In this document: positions 1 through 8,298 of the stretch, in pieces
How the letters are laid out: the number at the start of each line of letters is the position of its first letter
Numbering within the stretch: the first letter of the stretch is position 1
NCBI RefSeq assembly: GCF_031119335.1
Contig: NZ_JAVHXT010000001.1
Location: 408,548-472,547, forward strand
Direction of reading: 5' to 3'
DNA: 64,000 nt
Source: Pedobacter sp.
GTDB taxonomy: Bacteria > Bacteroidota > Bacteroidia > Sphingobacteriales > Sphingobacteriaceae
Notes under the pieces: model-generated
What the model was told of the DNA's origin: nothing
Seen by the model: only the letters and a program-made list of their open reading frames with translations
The model's database searches: none
Translations under genes and position numbers: made by a program

Positions 1-1
1 A

Positions 2-691
2 GGTGATGAAGATCACTTGGGAGATATGGACTTTAAAGTAACTGGTACTGAAAATGGTATTGTTGCTTGTCAAATGGACTTAAAAATCAATGGTTTGTCT
101 TACGAAGTTTTAACTAAAGCTTTGTTGCAAGCTAAAGATGGTCGTTTACACATCTTAAACGAGATGAAGAAAACGATTGCTGCGCCTGCTGAAGACTATA
201 AACCACATGCTCCACGTATTGTTTCTCTAACTATCGAGAAAGAATTTATTGGCGCTGTAATTGGCCCAGGTGGTAAAATTATCCAAGAAATGCAACGCGA
301 AACTGGCGCATCTATCTCTATCGAAGAGGTTGATAACAAAGGTATCGTAGAGATCTTTGCTGACAATAAAGCTGCTATTGATGCTGCTGTTGCCCGTATC
401 CGTGCTATTGCTGCTAAGCCAGAAATTGGTGAGGTTTACACAGGTAAAGTTAAATCTATTATGCCATTTGGTGCTTTCGTAGAAATTATGCCTGGTAAAG
501 ATGGTTTATTGCACATTTCTGAAATTGATTGGAAACGTCTTGAAACCATGGATGGCGTATTGAAAGAAGGCGAAATCATTGAAGTGAAGTTATTGGATAT
601 CGACAAACAAGGTAAAATGAAACTTTCTCGTAAAGTGTTATTGCCTCGTCCACCGAAGCCAGAAGCTGCTCCTTCAGCTCCGCAAGGATAG
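2..691 (+). CDS. pnp: Polyribonucleotide nucleotidyltransferase (PNPase), C-terminal part
   Basis: This is the 3' end of pnp; the reading frame is open from the first bases of the window, so the true start lies upstream. PNPase is a phosphorolytic 3'-5' exoribonuclease involved in RNA turnover. The segment shows the end of the second RNase PH domain ([16 protein letters not shown]), the helical linker, a KH domain with the GPGG loop ([14 protein letters not shown]) and an S1 domain ([17 protein letters not shown]...GLLHISEI). The short Pro/Ala-rich tail after S1 is normal for the family. A hairpin terminator follows. Identity is secure; only the N-terminal catalytic part is missing, because of the window edge. 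Confidence 0.97.
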   Translation, partial: GDEDHLGDMDFKVTGTENGIVACQMDLKINGLSYEVLTKALLQAKDGRLHILNEMKKTIAAPAEDYKPHAPRIVSLTIEKEFIGAVIGPGGKIIQEMQRETGASISIEEVDNKGIVEIFADNKAAIDAAVARIRAIAAKPEIGEVYTGKVKSIMPFGAFVEIMPGKDGLLHISEIDWKRLETMDGVLKEGEIIEVKLLDIDKQGKMKLSRKVLLPRPPKPEAAPSAPQG

Positions 692-733
692 TATCAGTCA
701 GAAAATCCGAAAGTCGGAAAAGAGATAAATTTG

Positions 734-765
734 ATCCCTTTCAGTTTTACTGGAAGGGATTTTTA
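734..765 (+). terminator. Rho-independent terminator of pnp
   Basis: An 11-bp stem (ATCCCTTTCAG pairing with CTGGAAGGGAT, one G-U pair) with a 5-nt loop is followed by a short T run. It sits 43 bp after the pnp stop codon. Confidence 0.8.
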
Positions 766-805
766 GTTTATGGATAACATGCTGTGTTTTTTATCCTCCG
801 TTTTT

Positions 806-829
806 AGCCCACTATTTAAATCGTGGGCT
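806..829. repeat. Short palindromic repeat, AGCCCAC...GTGGGCT type, copy 1
   Basis: AGCCCAC and GTGGGCT arms flank an AT-rich centre containing TTTAAAT. The same 24 bases recur exactly at 51145-51168, and a related palindrome lies at 11397-11418. It is preceded by a T run. It could also end the leftward response-regulator transcript, but the recurrence favours a dispersed intergenic repeat. Confidence 0.75.
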
Positions 830-935
830 TGGAAAAATATGCTTAAGAAGGGTTTTAACTATTTCATTGGAAGATCTATAAACAACCTTCAAAAAATCTT
901 TGGTTCTCGTGTTTCGAAATTCTATCGCCTTGTGC

Positions 936-1658
936 TTAAAATAAACGCTGCAATAAAAGGTCTTTCTTTTGTGGCGATACCTCAATTTCAGCACCATCTG
1001 ATAGTTCTAAGGTTCCTCCATCGCCTTTGCGGTATTTCACTACATAATCTAGGTTGATGATGACCGAGCGGTTAATTCGCATAAAATGCTCGTCATCTAA
1101 TGCTGTTTCGTAATCTTTTAGCGTTTTAGAAACTACAATTTTTTTTCCATCTGTAAGCAAGAACACGCTGTAATTGCTCATGGCTTCAACTCGTAAAATG
1201 TTCGATTTTTCTACCAGATAAACTCCTTCTGCAGTAGGTAAAGCCAGTCGGTTGCTCTGTTTTTTATCTTGTTTTATAGCCTTGTACATATGTTTTTCTG
1301 CAACCCGTTTCCTTAACCGTGTAATAGCAGTTCTCAAATCGTCTTGGTCTACGGGTTTCAACAGATAGTCTACAGCGCTAATTCTCAACGCTTCTAGGGT
1401 GTAGCTATCGTAAGCCGTCGAAAAAATAACTTCAAAGTTAAAAGTGCCCAATCTTTCCAAAAATTGAAAACCATTCATTCCGGGCATTTCTACATCTAAG
1501 AACAGTACGTCGATATTTAATGTTGTAATTGCGTCTAATGCCTTTGTAGGCTCATTAAATATGCCAATTACTTGTAATTCATCCTCGAAAATATCGAGTT
1601 TATGCGCAAGTAACTTGCTTCCTTTAATTTCGTCGTCTAAAATCGCTGCTTTTAACAT
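936..1658 (-). CDS. LytTR-family two-component response regulator
   Basis: Cytoplasmic transcription regulator of the LytT/AlgR type, 240 aa. Residues 1-120 form a receiver domain with the acidic pair (LDDE), the phosphoacceptor near Asp55 (VLFLDVEMPG), the switch Thr/Ser (FSTAYD) and the conserved Lys (YLLKPV). Residues 135-240 form a LytTR DNA-binding domain (YLVEKSNILRVEAMSNYSVF and FMRINRSVIINLDYV). It is divergent from two LytS-type kinases starting at 2043 and 4288, the classical partner class for LytTR regulators. It is therefore probably the shared output of both; that pairing is inferred from position. Confidence 0.93.
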   Translation of the reverse strand: MLKAAILDDEIKGSKLLAHKLDIFEDELQVIGIFNEPTKALDAITTLNIDVLFLDVEMPGMNGFQFLERLGTFNFEVIFSTAYDSYTLEALRISAVDYLLKPVDQDDLRTAITRLRKRVAEKHMYKAIKQDKKQSNRLALPTAEGVYLVEKSNILRVEAMSNYSVFLLTDGKKIVVSKTLKDYETALDDEHFMRINRSVIINLDYVVKYRKGDGGTLELSDGAEIEVSPQKKDLLLQRLF

Positions 1659-2042
1659 GGTATTTTGTTTACTTCAATTTCGTCAATTTATTTAGAAAGT
1701 CTGCCATCTTTTAATGCGTATTATAAAAAGATGGCTACTTTTTTACAGCTTAAGCTTTTTTATCAACTAAACTTAGAAAGTACAGCGCTTAAATTTTAAC
1801 ATAATGAGTAAAAGTCTTTTTTTAATGAGCGAAACATGATAAGCAGTTAGAAAACAAACTTGCCAATTAATGTAATTATTCGGTATAATTTAGAAATTTA
1901 AGCTTAGGACTTATCAATTTTTTTAATGCATTGAGCGAATAAGTAGTATAAATGAGTAAATACCTAATATAGCTTAGTTTAACTTTATGTTAATTTATTA
2001 TATTATGTTATAATTAATAAGGATAGTTTAATACAATATTGC
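1659..2042. other. AT-rich divergent intergenic region
   Basis: This 384-bp spacer separates the LytTR regulator (leftward) from the kinase pair (rightward). It is very AT-rich and must hold promoters for both directions. I see no consensus TAnnTTTG box, no convincing small ORF and no strong hairpin. LytTR regulators bind paired short repeats, but I could not identify a clear pair by eye. Confidence 0.5.
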
Positions 2043-4268
2043 ATGTCGATAAAAATCCTTTTTAATAGGTCAAGAAATATTTTTACGTTTTTAAGTGTTT
2101 GCATTAGCTGTGTTCTTTTTGCTCCTAATTCAAAAGCACAGAACAAAAAAATAGATTCGTTAATTATTGCATTGAACAAGCATCCGCAACAAGATGATGA
2201 GCGGGCAACAACATTGTTTAATTTAGCTGCACAAACAATTCATCCAGATACAAAAGCTGCCATACGATATGTAGAAGAGATTATCTCTTTTCAAGATAAA
2301 ATAAAGAAAAAGCAAATTGTATCTGCAGCTTATAGAGTAAAAGGAATGGCTTTGTTTTATCTATCTAAATATCCTGAAGCGCTTGAATTTTTGCATAAAG
2401 CCGTAAGTATTGATGAACTGATCAAACATGATTACGGAATTGCTGGCGGCTATGCTAATATTGGTATTGTCTATATGGCACAATCTAAATATCCAGATGC
2501 ATTAAGGTATTATTTGTCTGCATTAAAAAAGTTTGATTTAGAGAAAAATGAACTTGAAGTAGCTATCACTTATATGAACATGGCAACCGTTTATAATGAA
2601 ATGAACAATTTGACACTAGCCATGGAACAATATCAGAAGTCTTATCTCATTTTAAAAAAGCACAACAACCATATTGGACAAGCTAATGCGCTGTCTAACA
2701 TTGCTACTATACATTTCAAAAATAAGAACGTTGCCGAGGCTATTAAATATGGTAAGCTATCAGCGAAATTAGCAGATTCGGTTGGAGATATTAGATCTGT
2801 TGCTAGAGAAAACGGAAACTTATCTGCGTATTATGCCAACATAAAACAGCCAGATTTAGCTTTAGAATACGGTCTAAAGGCTATCGAATTGAATAAAAAA
2901 ATAAGCAGTATTAAGAGTTTAGGCTTCAATTACCAAAATGTATCATCTGCGTACTTAAAAAAAGGAGATTTTACGAAAGCAAAAACCTATGGGCTTAACG
3001 CATTGAAGATAGGTAATGATTTGAATGTAACAGAACTTAAGAGAGATGCAAGTTTGGGGTTAAGTGAGGTTTACGAAGTACTTAAAAAGCCCGATAGTGC
3101 CCTTTTTTACCATAAAGAGTTTTTTAAGTTTTCTGACAGCATTGGCAACGATAAAAAGAAAACTGAAATTACTAGAATGGGTTTGCAATATGATTTCGAT
3201 CGAAAGGAATTGTCTTATCAACAGAAACAATTATTGGCAGACGAGCAGTTGAAACAACAGGCCTTACAGTTGGCACTAAACAAAGCCGAAATTCAAAAGG
3301 GTGTTCAGTTTAGGGATTTGCAGCGAATATCTTTAGAAAACGAACAGTTAATTAATAAGGAAAAGGAGAAGCAGCTCATTATCTCCCAAAACAATGAAAA
3401 ACTTCAATCTAACAAAGTAAAAGCATTGTCTCAAGAACAAGAGCTTAATCGTTTAGAGTTAAAACAGCTGTGGCTTTATGGTATTTTAGCTATTTTAGTG
3501 TTAGGTTCAGTAATTGTATATTTAATTAATTTATATCGAATTAGGCAGTTGCGTTTTAAGAATGCACTGCAAAAGCAAGAAGCTTTGCAGAATGAACTTT
3601 TGCTTAAGCATCAATTTCAGTTAACAGAAAGCGAGCTAAAAGCCATACGTTCGCAAATGAACCCACATTTTATTTTCAATGTGCTTAATTCTATTGAAGC
3701 CTATATTATGGATAATGATAAACACACCGCTTCTAGGTTAATACAAAAATTTGCATCACTAAGTAGATTAATTCTTGAAAATTCTACCAGAAGTTTGGTT
3801 ACTGCTGATAGGGAGTGGAAAGCATTAAAACTGTACACAGAGCTAGAAGCAATGCGTTATAACAATACGTTCAGCTTTAATTTTGAGGCCGATGAGAGCT
3901 TGCAGCTACGTACATTGCTTTTGCCACCAATGCTAATTCAGCCCTTAATCGAAAATGCAATTTTGCATGGTCTTATCGTAAATCCTAAGCCAGATGCACA
4001 CATTGAAGTTCAGCTTAAGAAGCATGAAGGAGGTATTCGCATTATTGTTGAGGACAATGGAAATGGAATTTCTAATGTTACAAAAGACGATTCGAAAGTA
4101 GGTGTGAAGGAAAAATCTATAGGTTTATCATCAATTAAAGAAAGAATTGCGATAATAAATGCGCAAAGACGCGAATTTTTCGCAAGCTTTGAAATAAGTT
4201 CAAAAGCGGAAGGTAGCGGAACTGTCGCCGAAATTTTTCTTCCGCATTTTGAAAATACAGTAGCCTAA
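2043..4268 (+). CDS. TPR-sensor LytS-type histidine kinase
   Basis: Membrane sensor kinase, 741 aa. An N-terminal signal segment ends near SKAQ (residue 33). Tandem tetratricopeptide repeats cover roughly residues 50-360, recognisable from A..Y.N(I/M)A..Y patterns spaced about 40 residues apart. A long coiled coil (about 375-470, rich in Gln/Glu/Leu) leads to one transmembrane helix (about 473-496). The kinase core is of the His_kinase (LytS/YehU) type: the phosphorylatable His lies in QMNPHFIFN near residue 542, and the ATPase has LIENAILHGL and EDNGNGIS. The TPR part should be periplasmic. It forms an operon with the kinase 19 bp downstream. Confidence 0.9.
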   Translation: MSIKILFNRSRNIFTFLSVCISCVLFAPNSKAQNKKIDSLIIALNKHPQQDDERATTLFNLAAQTIHPDTKAAIRYVEEIISFQDKIKKKQIVSAAYRVKGMALFYLSKYPEALEFLHKAVSIDELIKHDYGIAGGYANIGIVYMAQSKYPDALRYYLSALKKFDLEKNELEVAITYMNMATVYNEMNNLTLAMEQYQKSYLILKKHNNHIGQANALSNIATIHFKNKNVAEAIKYGKLSAKLADSVGDIRSVARENGNLSAYYANIKQPDLALEYGLKAIELNKKISSIKSLGFNYQNVSSAYLKKGDFTKAKTYGLNALKIGNDLNVTELKRDASLGLSEVYEVLKKPDSALFYHKEFFKFSDSIGNDKKKTEITRMGLQYDFDRKELSYQQKQLLADEQLKQQALQLALNKAEIQKGVQFRDLQRISLENEQLINKEKEKQLIISQNNEKLQSNKVKALSQEQELNRLELKQLWLYGILAILVLGSVIVYLINLYRIRQLRFKNALQKQEALQNELLLKHQFQLTESELKAIRSQMNPHFIFNVLNSIEAYIMDNDKHTASRLIQKFASLSRLILENSTRSLVTADREWKALKLYTELEAMRYNNTFSFNFEADESLQLRTLLLPPMLIQPLIENAILHGLIVNPKPDAHIEVQLKKHEGGIRIIVEDNGNGISNVTKDDSKVGVKEKSIGLSSIKERIAIINAQRREFFASFEISSKAEGSGTVAEIFLPHFENTVA

Positions 4269-4287
4269 ACCATAGAGATGTACGCAA

Positions 4288-7200
4288 ATGAAAAAAAAGA
4301 TTGCCTGCAGCTATAGAAACTTAATAAGCACTTTGCTATTACTGCTTTTGGGCAGCTTTACGGCTATTGCACAGTCATTTCCAAACCTAAAATTCAACCA
4401 AATAACCGTAAAAGATGGGTTAAGTACCAATGCAGTAAAATGCACCTATGAAGATAGAAACGGAATTATTTGGGTAGCTACTAGTAAAGGTTTAAACCGC
4501 TACGATGGTACTGGTGTAAAAGAATACAAGCATAATAATAATGATACTACAACTATTTGTAACGATGCACTAAATAAAATTGTACAGGATAGAGATCATC
4601 ACCTTTGGTTGGGTACTGCTAAAGGGCTTTCTCGTTTTAATCCAATTACGGGGAAAGCCACTAATTTTTTTAACGATCCAAAAGATAAAAATAGTTTAGC
4701 TGCTGATGAAAACTGTGTGCCTTTTGTAGATAGCAAAGGTAATTTATGGCTGGCTACAACTGTAGGAATTCAATTGTTTAACTATAAAAGCAATCGTTTC
4801 ACTAACTATGTAACTTTTAAAAAGGGTGTTAAACATAGTGTTGGTTTTCATCACATCGCCGAAGATAGGGAGTATAGGTTGTGGGCACTTGGTCATGATG
4901 GTTTGTATTTGATAGATCAGAAGAACAGAACTGTAAACCATCAAAAGGAAGAAGATCATATTCTTGCACTTCATCAAACTTCAAATGGTAGTGTTTATTT
5001 AGGGGAGGCAACAAATGGACTAAAGTATTTTGAGAAAGATGGCGTTGTAAAATCAATTGATATTCCATTTAAAGGGCCAATAACCAGGATAAATAGCATT
5101 TCCGAGTGGACCGATAATTTAAAACAAAATTGGCTGTGCGTTGCTGTAAATGGTGGTTTAGTACTTAAAAATTTAAAGAATAACCAAATTAAGGCATACG
5201 TGTCTGATGAATTAAATCCGTCTTCATTAAATGCCTTCACTATATTCCATATTGCCAAAGACAGCCAGAATAGGCTGTGGCTATCTACCGATAACGGCAT
5301 TAGCATCGTTGATCCTAACTATCAAAATTTTGAAAATATTCCGGTTTACCAGCAGGCTAAACTAACCAATCCTAAGCTTTTAGGCATACCTAATAACATG
5401 CTAGAAACAGAAGATCGGTTTTATATCACCTGTTACTACGCTAAAGGGATTTACGCGTTTGATAAAAGCTGGCGGCTGCTGTCACACATTCCGCAAGTGC
5501 CCGAAAATTCTAAAAGTTTCCTTAGTAAATCTATAAGCAGCATTTATCAAGATAGTGAAAAGAACTTGTGGTTCAGTACCGATTCGGGACTAGTGAGGAA
5601 GACAGGGAACAGTTACAAAATTTTCCTTCCGCCATTAGATTTGAATATTAAAGAAAACCTGTTTGTATCGAAATTATATAAAAGAGAAGACGGTAAATTT
5701 TGGATTAGAGCAAGACAAAATGGTATTTATGTTTTCGATCCAAAGGCAGAAAAATTCATTAAACATTATCCGCCAAATGGCAAAAGTATTGAAGGTTCTA
5801 TTTATTCGTGTTTGATAGATAAGCAGGGAGATTTTTGGATTGGTGGCACAAAAGGCATAAGTCTTTACGATAAACCTAGGGATGCTTTTACCAAAATTAT
5901 AGTAAAAGATAAGGATGGCAAGATACGTGAAGTGACTTGGGTAACTGATATTGCGCAAGACAAGGAAAAGACAATTTGGGCTGTTTCGGAAGTTGGTTTG
6001 TTGAAAATTGATAAGAAAAATAAAACGGGCTTGCTAATTGACCATAAAATGGGACTGCCCGAAAATAATCTGAAACGCATAATGGTGGATACGCTCGGGT
6101 ATTTGTGGTTGCCATCGCAACAGGGAATTATTAAGTACGATAGAAAGAAGACATTTACCTATTTCAATTTTAACAATGGTTTGCCTTTTCAGTACGAAGG
6201 GCATGGTTTTTTTGAGCCAGACCGGGCTGGAAATTATCTTTTAAGCTACAGCGGTTACGTAACCAGGTTTAATCCATATTATGTGAAATCTAATACAGCA
6301 GTTCCAAAGGTTATTTTTATGGATATTAGTGCTGATGGACAAGATAAACAGATTGAAACCAAGGATCAGCAAAAAATAATTACATTAAAGGCAGGAACAA
6401 AAATTGTAAATATTCACTTTGCAATTACAAGTTACACCGCAACGCAAGAGAATAAATTCTTTTATAAAGTTGGTAAAGAGGCTGATTGGCAACAGGTAAA
6501 AAATGGTGATATTGCTTTGGGAAGTATGCCACATGGCGAATATACCCTTCACGTAAAAGGCTGTAACAACGATGAGGTATATAGTTTAGAAGAACAGCTG
6601 CTAATAACCGTATTACCTTTTTGGTACGAAAAAAACTGGTTTATTATACTATGTATTAGCTTGGTTATTTTAATTGTGGTGGTTTTGCTAAAGCGGAGAA
6701 TCGCCTTTATTCAAGACCAGTTTTTGTTTAGGCAAAGGCTTTCGCAAAGCGAGCTGAAAGCTATTCGTTCGCAAATGAACCCTCATTTTATCTTCAATGT
6801 GCTTAATTCCATCGAATCGTATATTATGGATAATGATAAAAATGCAGCTTCTAGGCTGATACAGAAGTTTGCTTCGCTAAGTAGATTGGTTTTAGAGAAC
6901 TCATCAAAAAGTTTAGTGACCGCAGAAAAGGAGTGGAAGGCTTTGATATTGTACACTGAACTTGAGGTAGATAGGTATAGTAACTCATTTACCTATACTT
7001 TTAAGGTAGATGATAGAATAAATTTGAAGGAGTGCCTGATCCCACCGATGTTGATACAGCCATTGATAGAAAATGCAATTTTACACGGGCTGATCGAATC
7101 GCAAAATGCTGACAATCATTTAGATGTTAGGATGAGTTTACATGATGGTAGAATTTGTATAGCAGTGGAGGATAATGGGGTTGGAGTGAACAACAAGAAA

Positions 7201-7395
7201 AAATCAGCAACAAAAAGTAGCATTAAGGAAACATCTATAGGTTTATCGTCTATCAAAGAAAGGATAGAAATGCTTAACATTCAAGATAAACAAGAAAGTG
7301 CAAGTTTTAACATCTCAGCCGGTAAGGATGGTAGGGGAACTATTGCAACTATTTGCCTTCCGGTAATTAGTTCTGGTGCTAACATGGCCTTATAG
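4288..7395 (+). CDS. Beta-propeller (Reg_prop/Y_Y_Y) LytS-type histidine kinase
   Basis: Membrane sensor kinase, 1035 aa. A signal peptide ends near TAIAQ. About ten or more two-component-regulator propeller repeats follow (IWVATSKGLNRYDG, LWLGTAKGLSRF, LWLSTDNGISI, FWIGGTKGISLYD), then a Y_Y_Y-like beta-sandwich (about 700-765) and one transmembrane helix (about 784-805). The periplasmic architecture is that of hybrid two-component systems of Bacteroidota. The cytoplasmic part, however, is a LytS-type kinase (QMNPHFIFN, His near 833; LIENAILHGL) with no receiver or AraC output domain. The gene is co-directional with the TPR kinase and the kinase cores are nearly identical. The ligand is unknown. 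Confidence 0.9.
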   Translation: MKKKIACSYRNLISTLLLLLLGSFTAIAQSFPNLKFNQITVKDGLSTNAVKCTYEDRNGIIWVATSKGLNRYDGTGVKEYKHNNNDTTTICNDALNKIVQDRDHHLWLGTAKGLSRFNPITGKATNFFNDPKDKNSLAADENCVPFVDSKGNLWLATTVGIQLFNYKSNRFTNYVTFKKGVKHSVGFHHIAEDREYRLWALGHDGLYLIDQKNRTVNHQKEEDHILALHQTSNGSVYLGEATNGLKYFEKDGVVKSIDIPFKGPITRINSISEWTDNLKQNWLCVAVNGGLVLKNLKNNQIKAYVSDELNPSSLNAFTIFHIAKDSQNRLWLSTDNGISIVDPNYQNFENIPVYQQAKLTNPKLLGIPNNMLETEDRFYITCYYAKGIYAFDKSWRLLSHIPQVPENSKSFLSKSISSIYQDSEKNLWFSTDSGLVRKTGNSYKIFLPPLDLNIKENLFVSKLYKREDGKFWIRARQNGIYVFDPKAEKFIKHYPPNGKSIEGSIYSCLIDKQGDFWIGGTKGISLYDKPRDAFTKIIVKDKDGKIREVTWVTDIAQDKEKTIWAVSEVGLLKIDKKNKTGLLIDHKMGLPENNLKRIMVDTLGYLWLPSQQGIIKYDRKKTFTYFNFNNGLPFQYEGHGFFEPDRAGNYLLSYSGYVTRFNPYYVKSNTAVPKVIFMDISADGQDKQIETKDQQKIITLKAGTKIVNIHFAITSYTATQENKFFYKVGKEADWQQVKNGDIALGSMPHGEYTLHVKGCNNDEVYSLEEQLLITVLPFWYEKNWFIILCISLVILIVVVLLKRRIAFIQDQFLFRQRLSQSELKAIRSQMNPHFIFNVLNSIESYIMDNDKNAASRLIQKFASLSRLVLENSSKSLVTAEKEWKALILYTELEVDRYSNSFTYTFKVDDRINLKECLIPPMLIQPLIENAILHGLIESQNADNHLDVRMSLHDGRICIAVEDNGVGVNNKKKSATKSSIKETSIGLSSIKERIEMLNIQDKQESASFNISAGKDGRGTIATICLPVISSGANMAL

Positions 7396-7532
7396 ATGTT
7401 GGGGTCGCACCATTGGCGCTATTATGCATGATGTAAATGGCTGCCAAAAGGATCTCTAGAACTATTAAATTTCCGAGTTCTTTTTGTACCTTGCAGTGGT
7501 TGTTTTGTGCTTGCAATAATGTCAATATATTC

Positions 7533-7588
7533 GTCATTGCGAGGTACGAAGCAATCTTAAAATGAATTGCTTCGTACCTCGTAATGAC
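7533..7588. repeat. Inverted repeat of the GTCATTGCGAGG...ACGAAGCAAT family, copy 1
   Basis: Two 23-bp arms with one mismatch (GTCATTGCGAGGTACGAAGC and its complement) surround a 10-bp loop. The same family recurs at 42188-42267. It lies between the kinase operon and rpe and could fold as an RNA hairpin, but it is a dispersed repeat rather than a T-tailed terminator. Confidence 0.85.
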
Positions 7589-7618
7589 AGCAAACGAAAA
7601 GACGATAAAACCATATAA

Positions 7619-8290
7619 ATGAAACACCTAATTGCCCCATCCATATTATCGGCAGATTTTGCCAACCTACAACGTGATATAGAAATGATTAACCAAAGCC
7701 AAGCCGATTGGTTTCATGTTGATGTAATGGATGGTGTTTTTGTACCAAACATATCTTTTGGCTTCCCGGTAATCACTGCAGCAAAAAAATATGCAAAAAA
7801 ACCGTTTGATGTGCATTTGATGATTGTTGACCCAGATAGGTACGTTGCAGATTTTGCAAAAGCTGGAGCTGATATCATTACCGTTCATTACGAAGCTTGT
7901 ACACACCTGCATCGTACCATTCAATTAATTAAATCTGTAGGTTGTAAGGCTGGTGTGGCTTTAAATCCACATACACCGGTTTCTCTTTTAAAAGATGTGC
8001 TGCACGATATTGATTTAGCTTTGGTGATGTCGGTAAATCCAGGTTTTGGCGGGCAACAATTTATCCTCCAAACCTTAAATAAAGTAAGCGAGTTAAAGCA
8101 AATGGCTTTACAAGCTAATCCAAATTTACTGATAGAAGTTGATGGCGGAGTAGGTATTCATAACATTGCTTCGTTAATTGAAGCTGGTGCAAATGTTTTC
8201 GTGGCAGGTAATGCCGTTTTTGCAGCACCAAGTCCAACACAAATGATTGCCGATTTAAAGCAAGTTCAAACCTCTGTTCAACACATCTAA
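7619..8290 (+). CDS. rpe: Ribulose-phosphate 3-epimerase
   Basis: Interconverts D-ribulose 5-phosphate and D-xylulose 5-phosphate in the pentose phosphate pathway. The 223-aa length is typical. Family motifs are all present: APSILSADFANL at the start, HVDVMDGVFVPN with metal-binding His/Asp, DVHLMI, VNPGFGGQ (phosphate-binding loop) and EVDGGV with the catalytic Asp. The TonB-dependent receptor gene begins 8 bp downstream on the same strand, so the two are probably cotranscribed, although no functional link is evident. Confidence 0.97.
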   Translation: MKHLIAPSILSADFANLQRDIEMINQSQADWFHVDVMDGVFVPNISFGFPVITAAKKYAKKPFDVHLMIVDPDRYVADFAKAGADIITVHYEACTHLHRTIQLIKSVGCKAGVALNPHTPVSLLKDVLHDIDLALVMSVNPGFGGQQFILQTLNKVSELKQMALQANPNLLIEVDGGVGIHNIASLIEAGANVFVAGNAVFAAPSPTQMIADLKQVQTSVQHI

Positions 8291-8298
8291 CCTAATAA

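Noticed and set aside
770..1057. 95-codon plus-strand ORF after pnp
   Set aside because: It begins in the repeat-bearing spacer and runs antisense into the LytTR regulator; composition is not protein-like.
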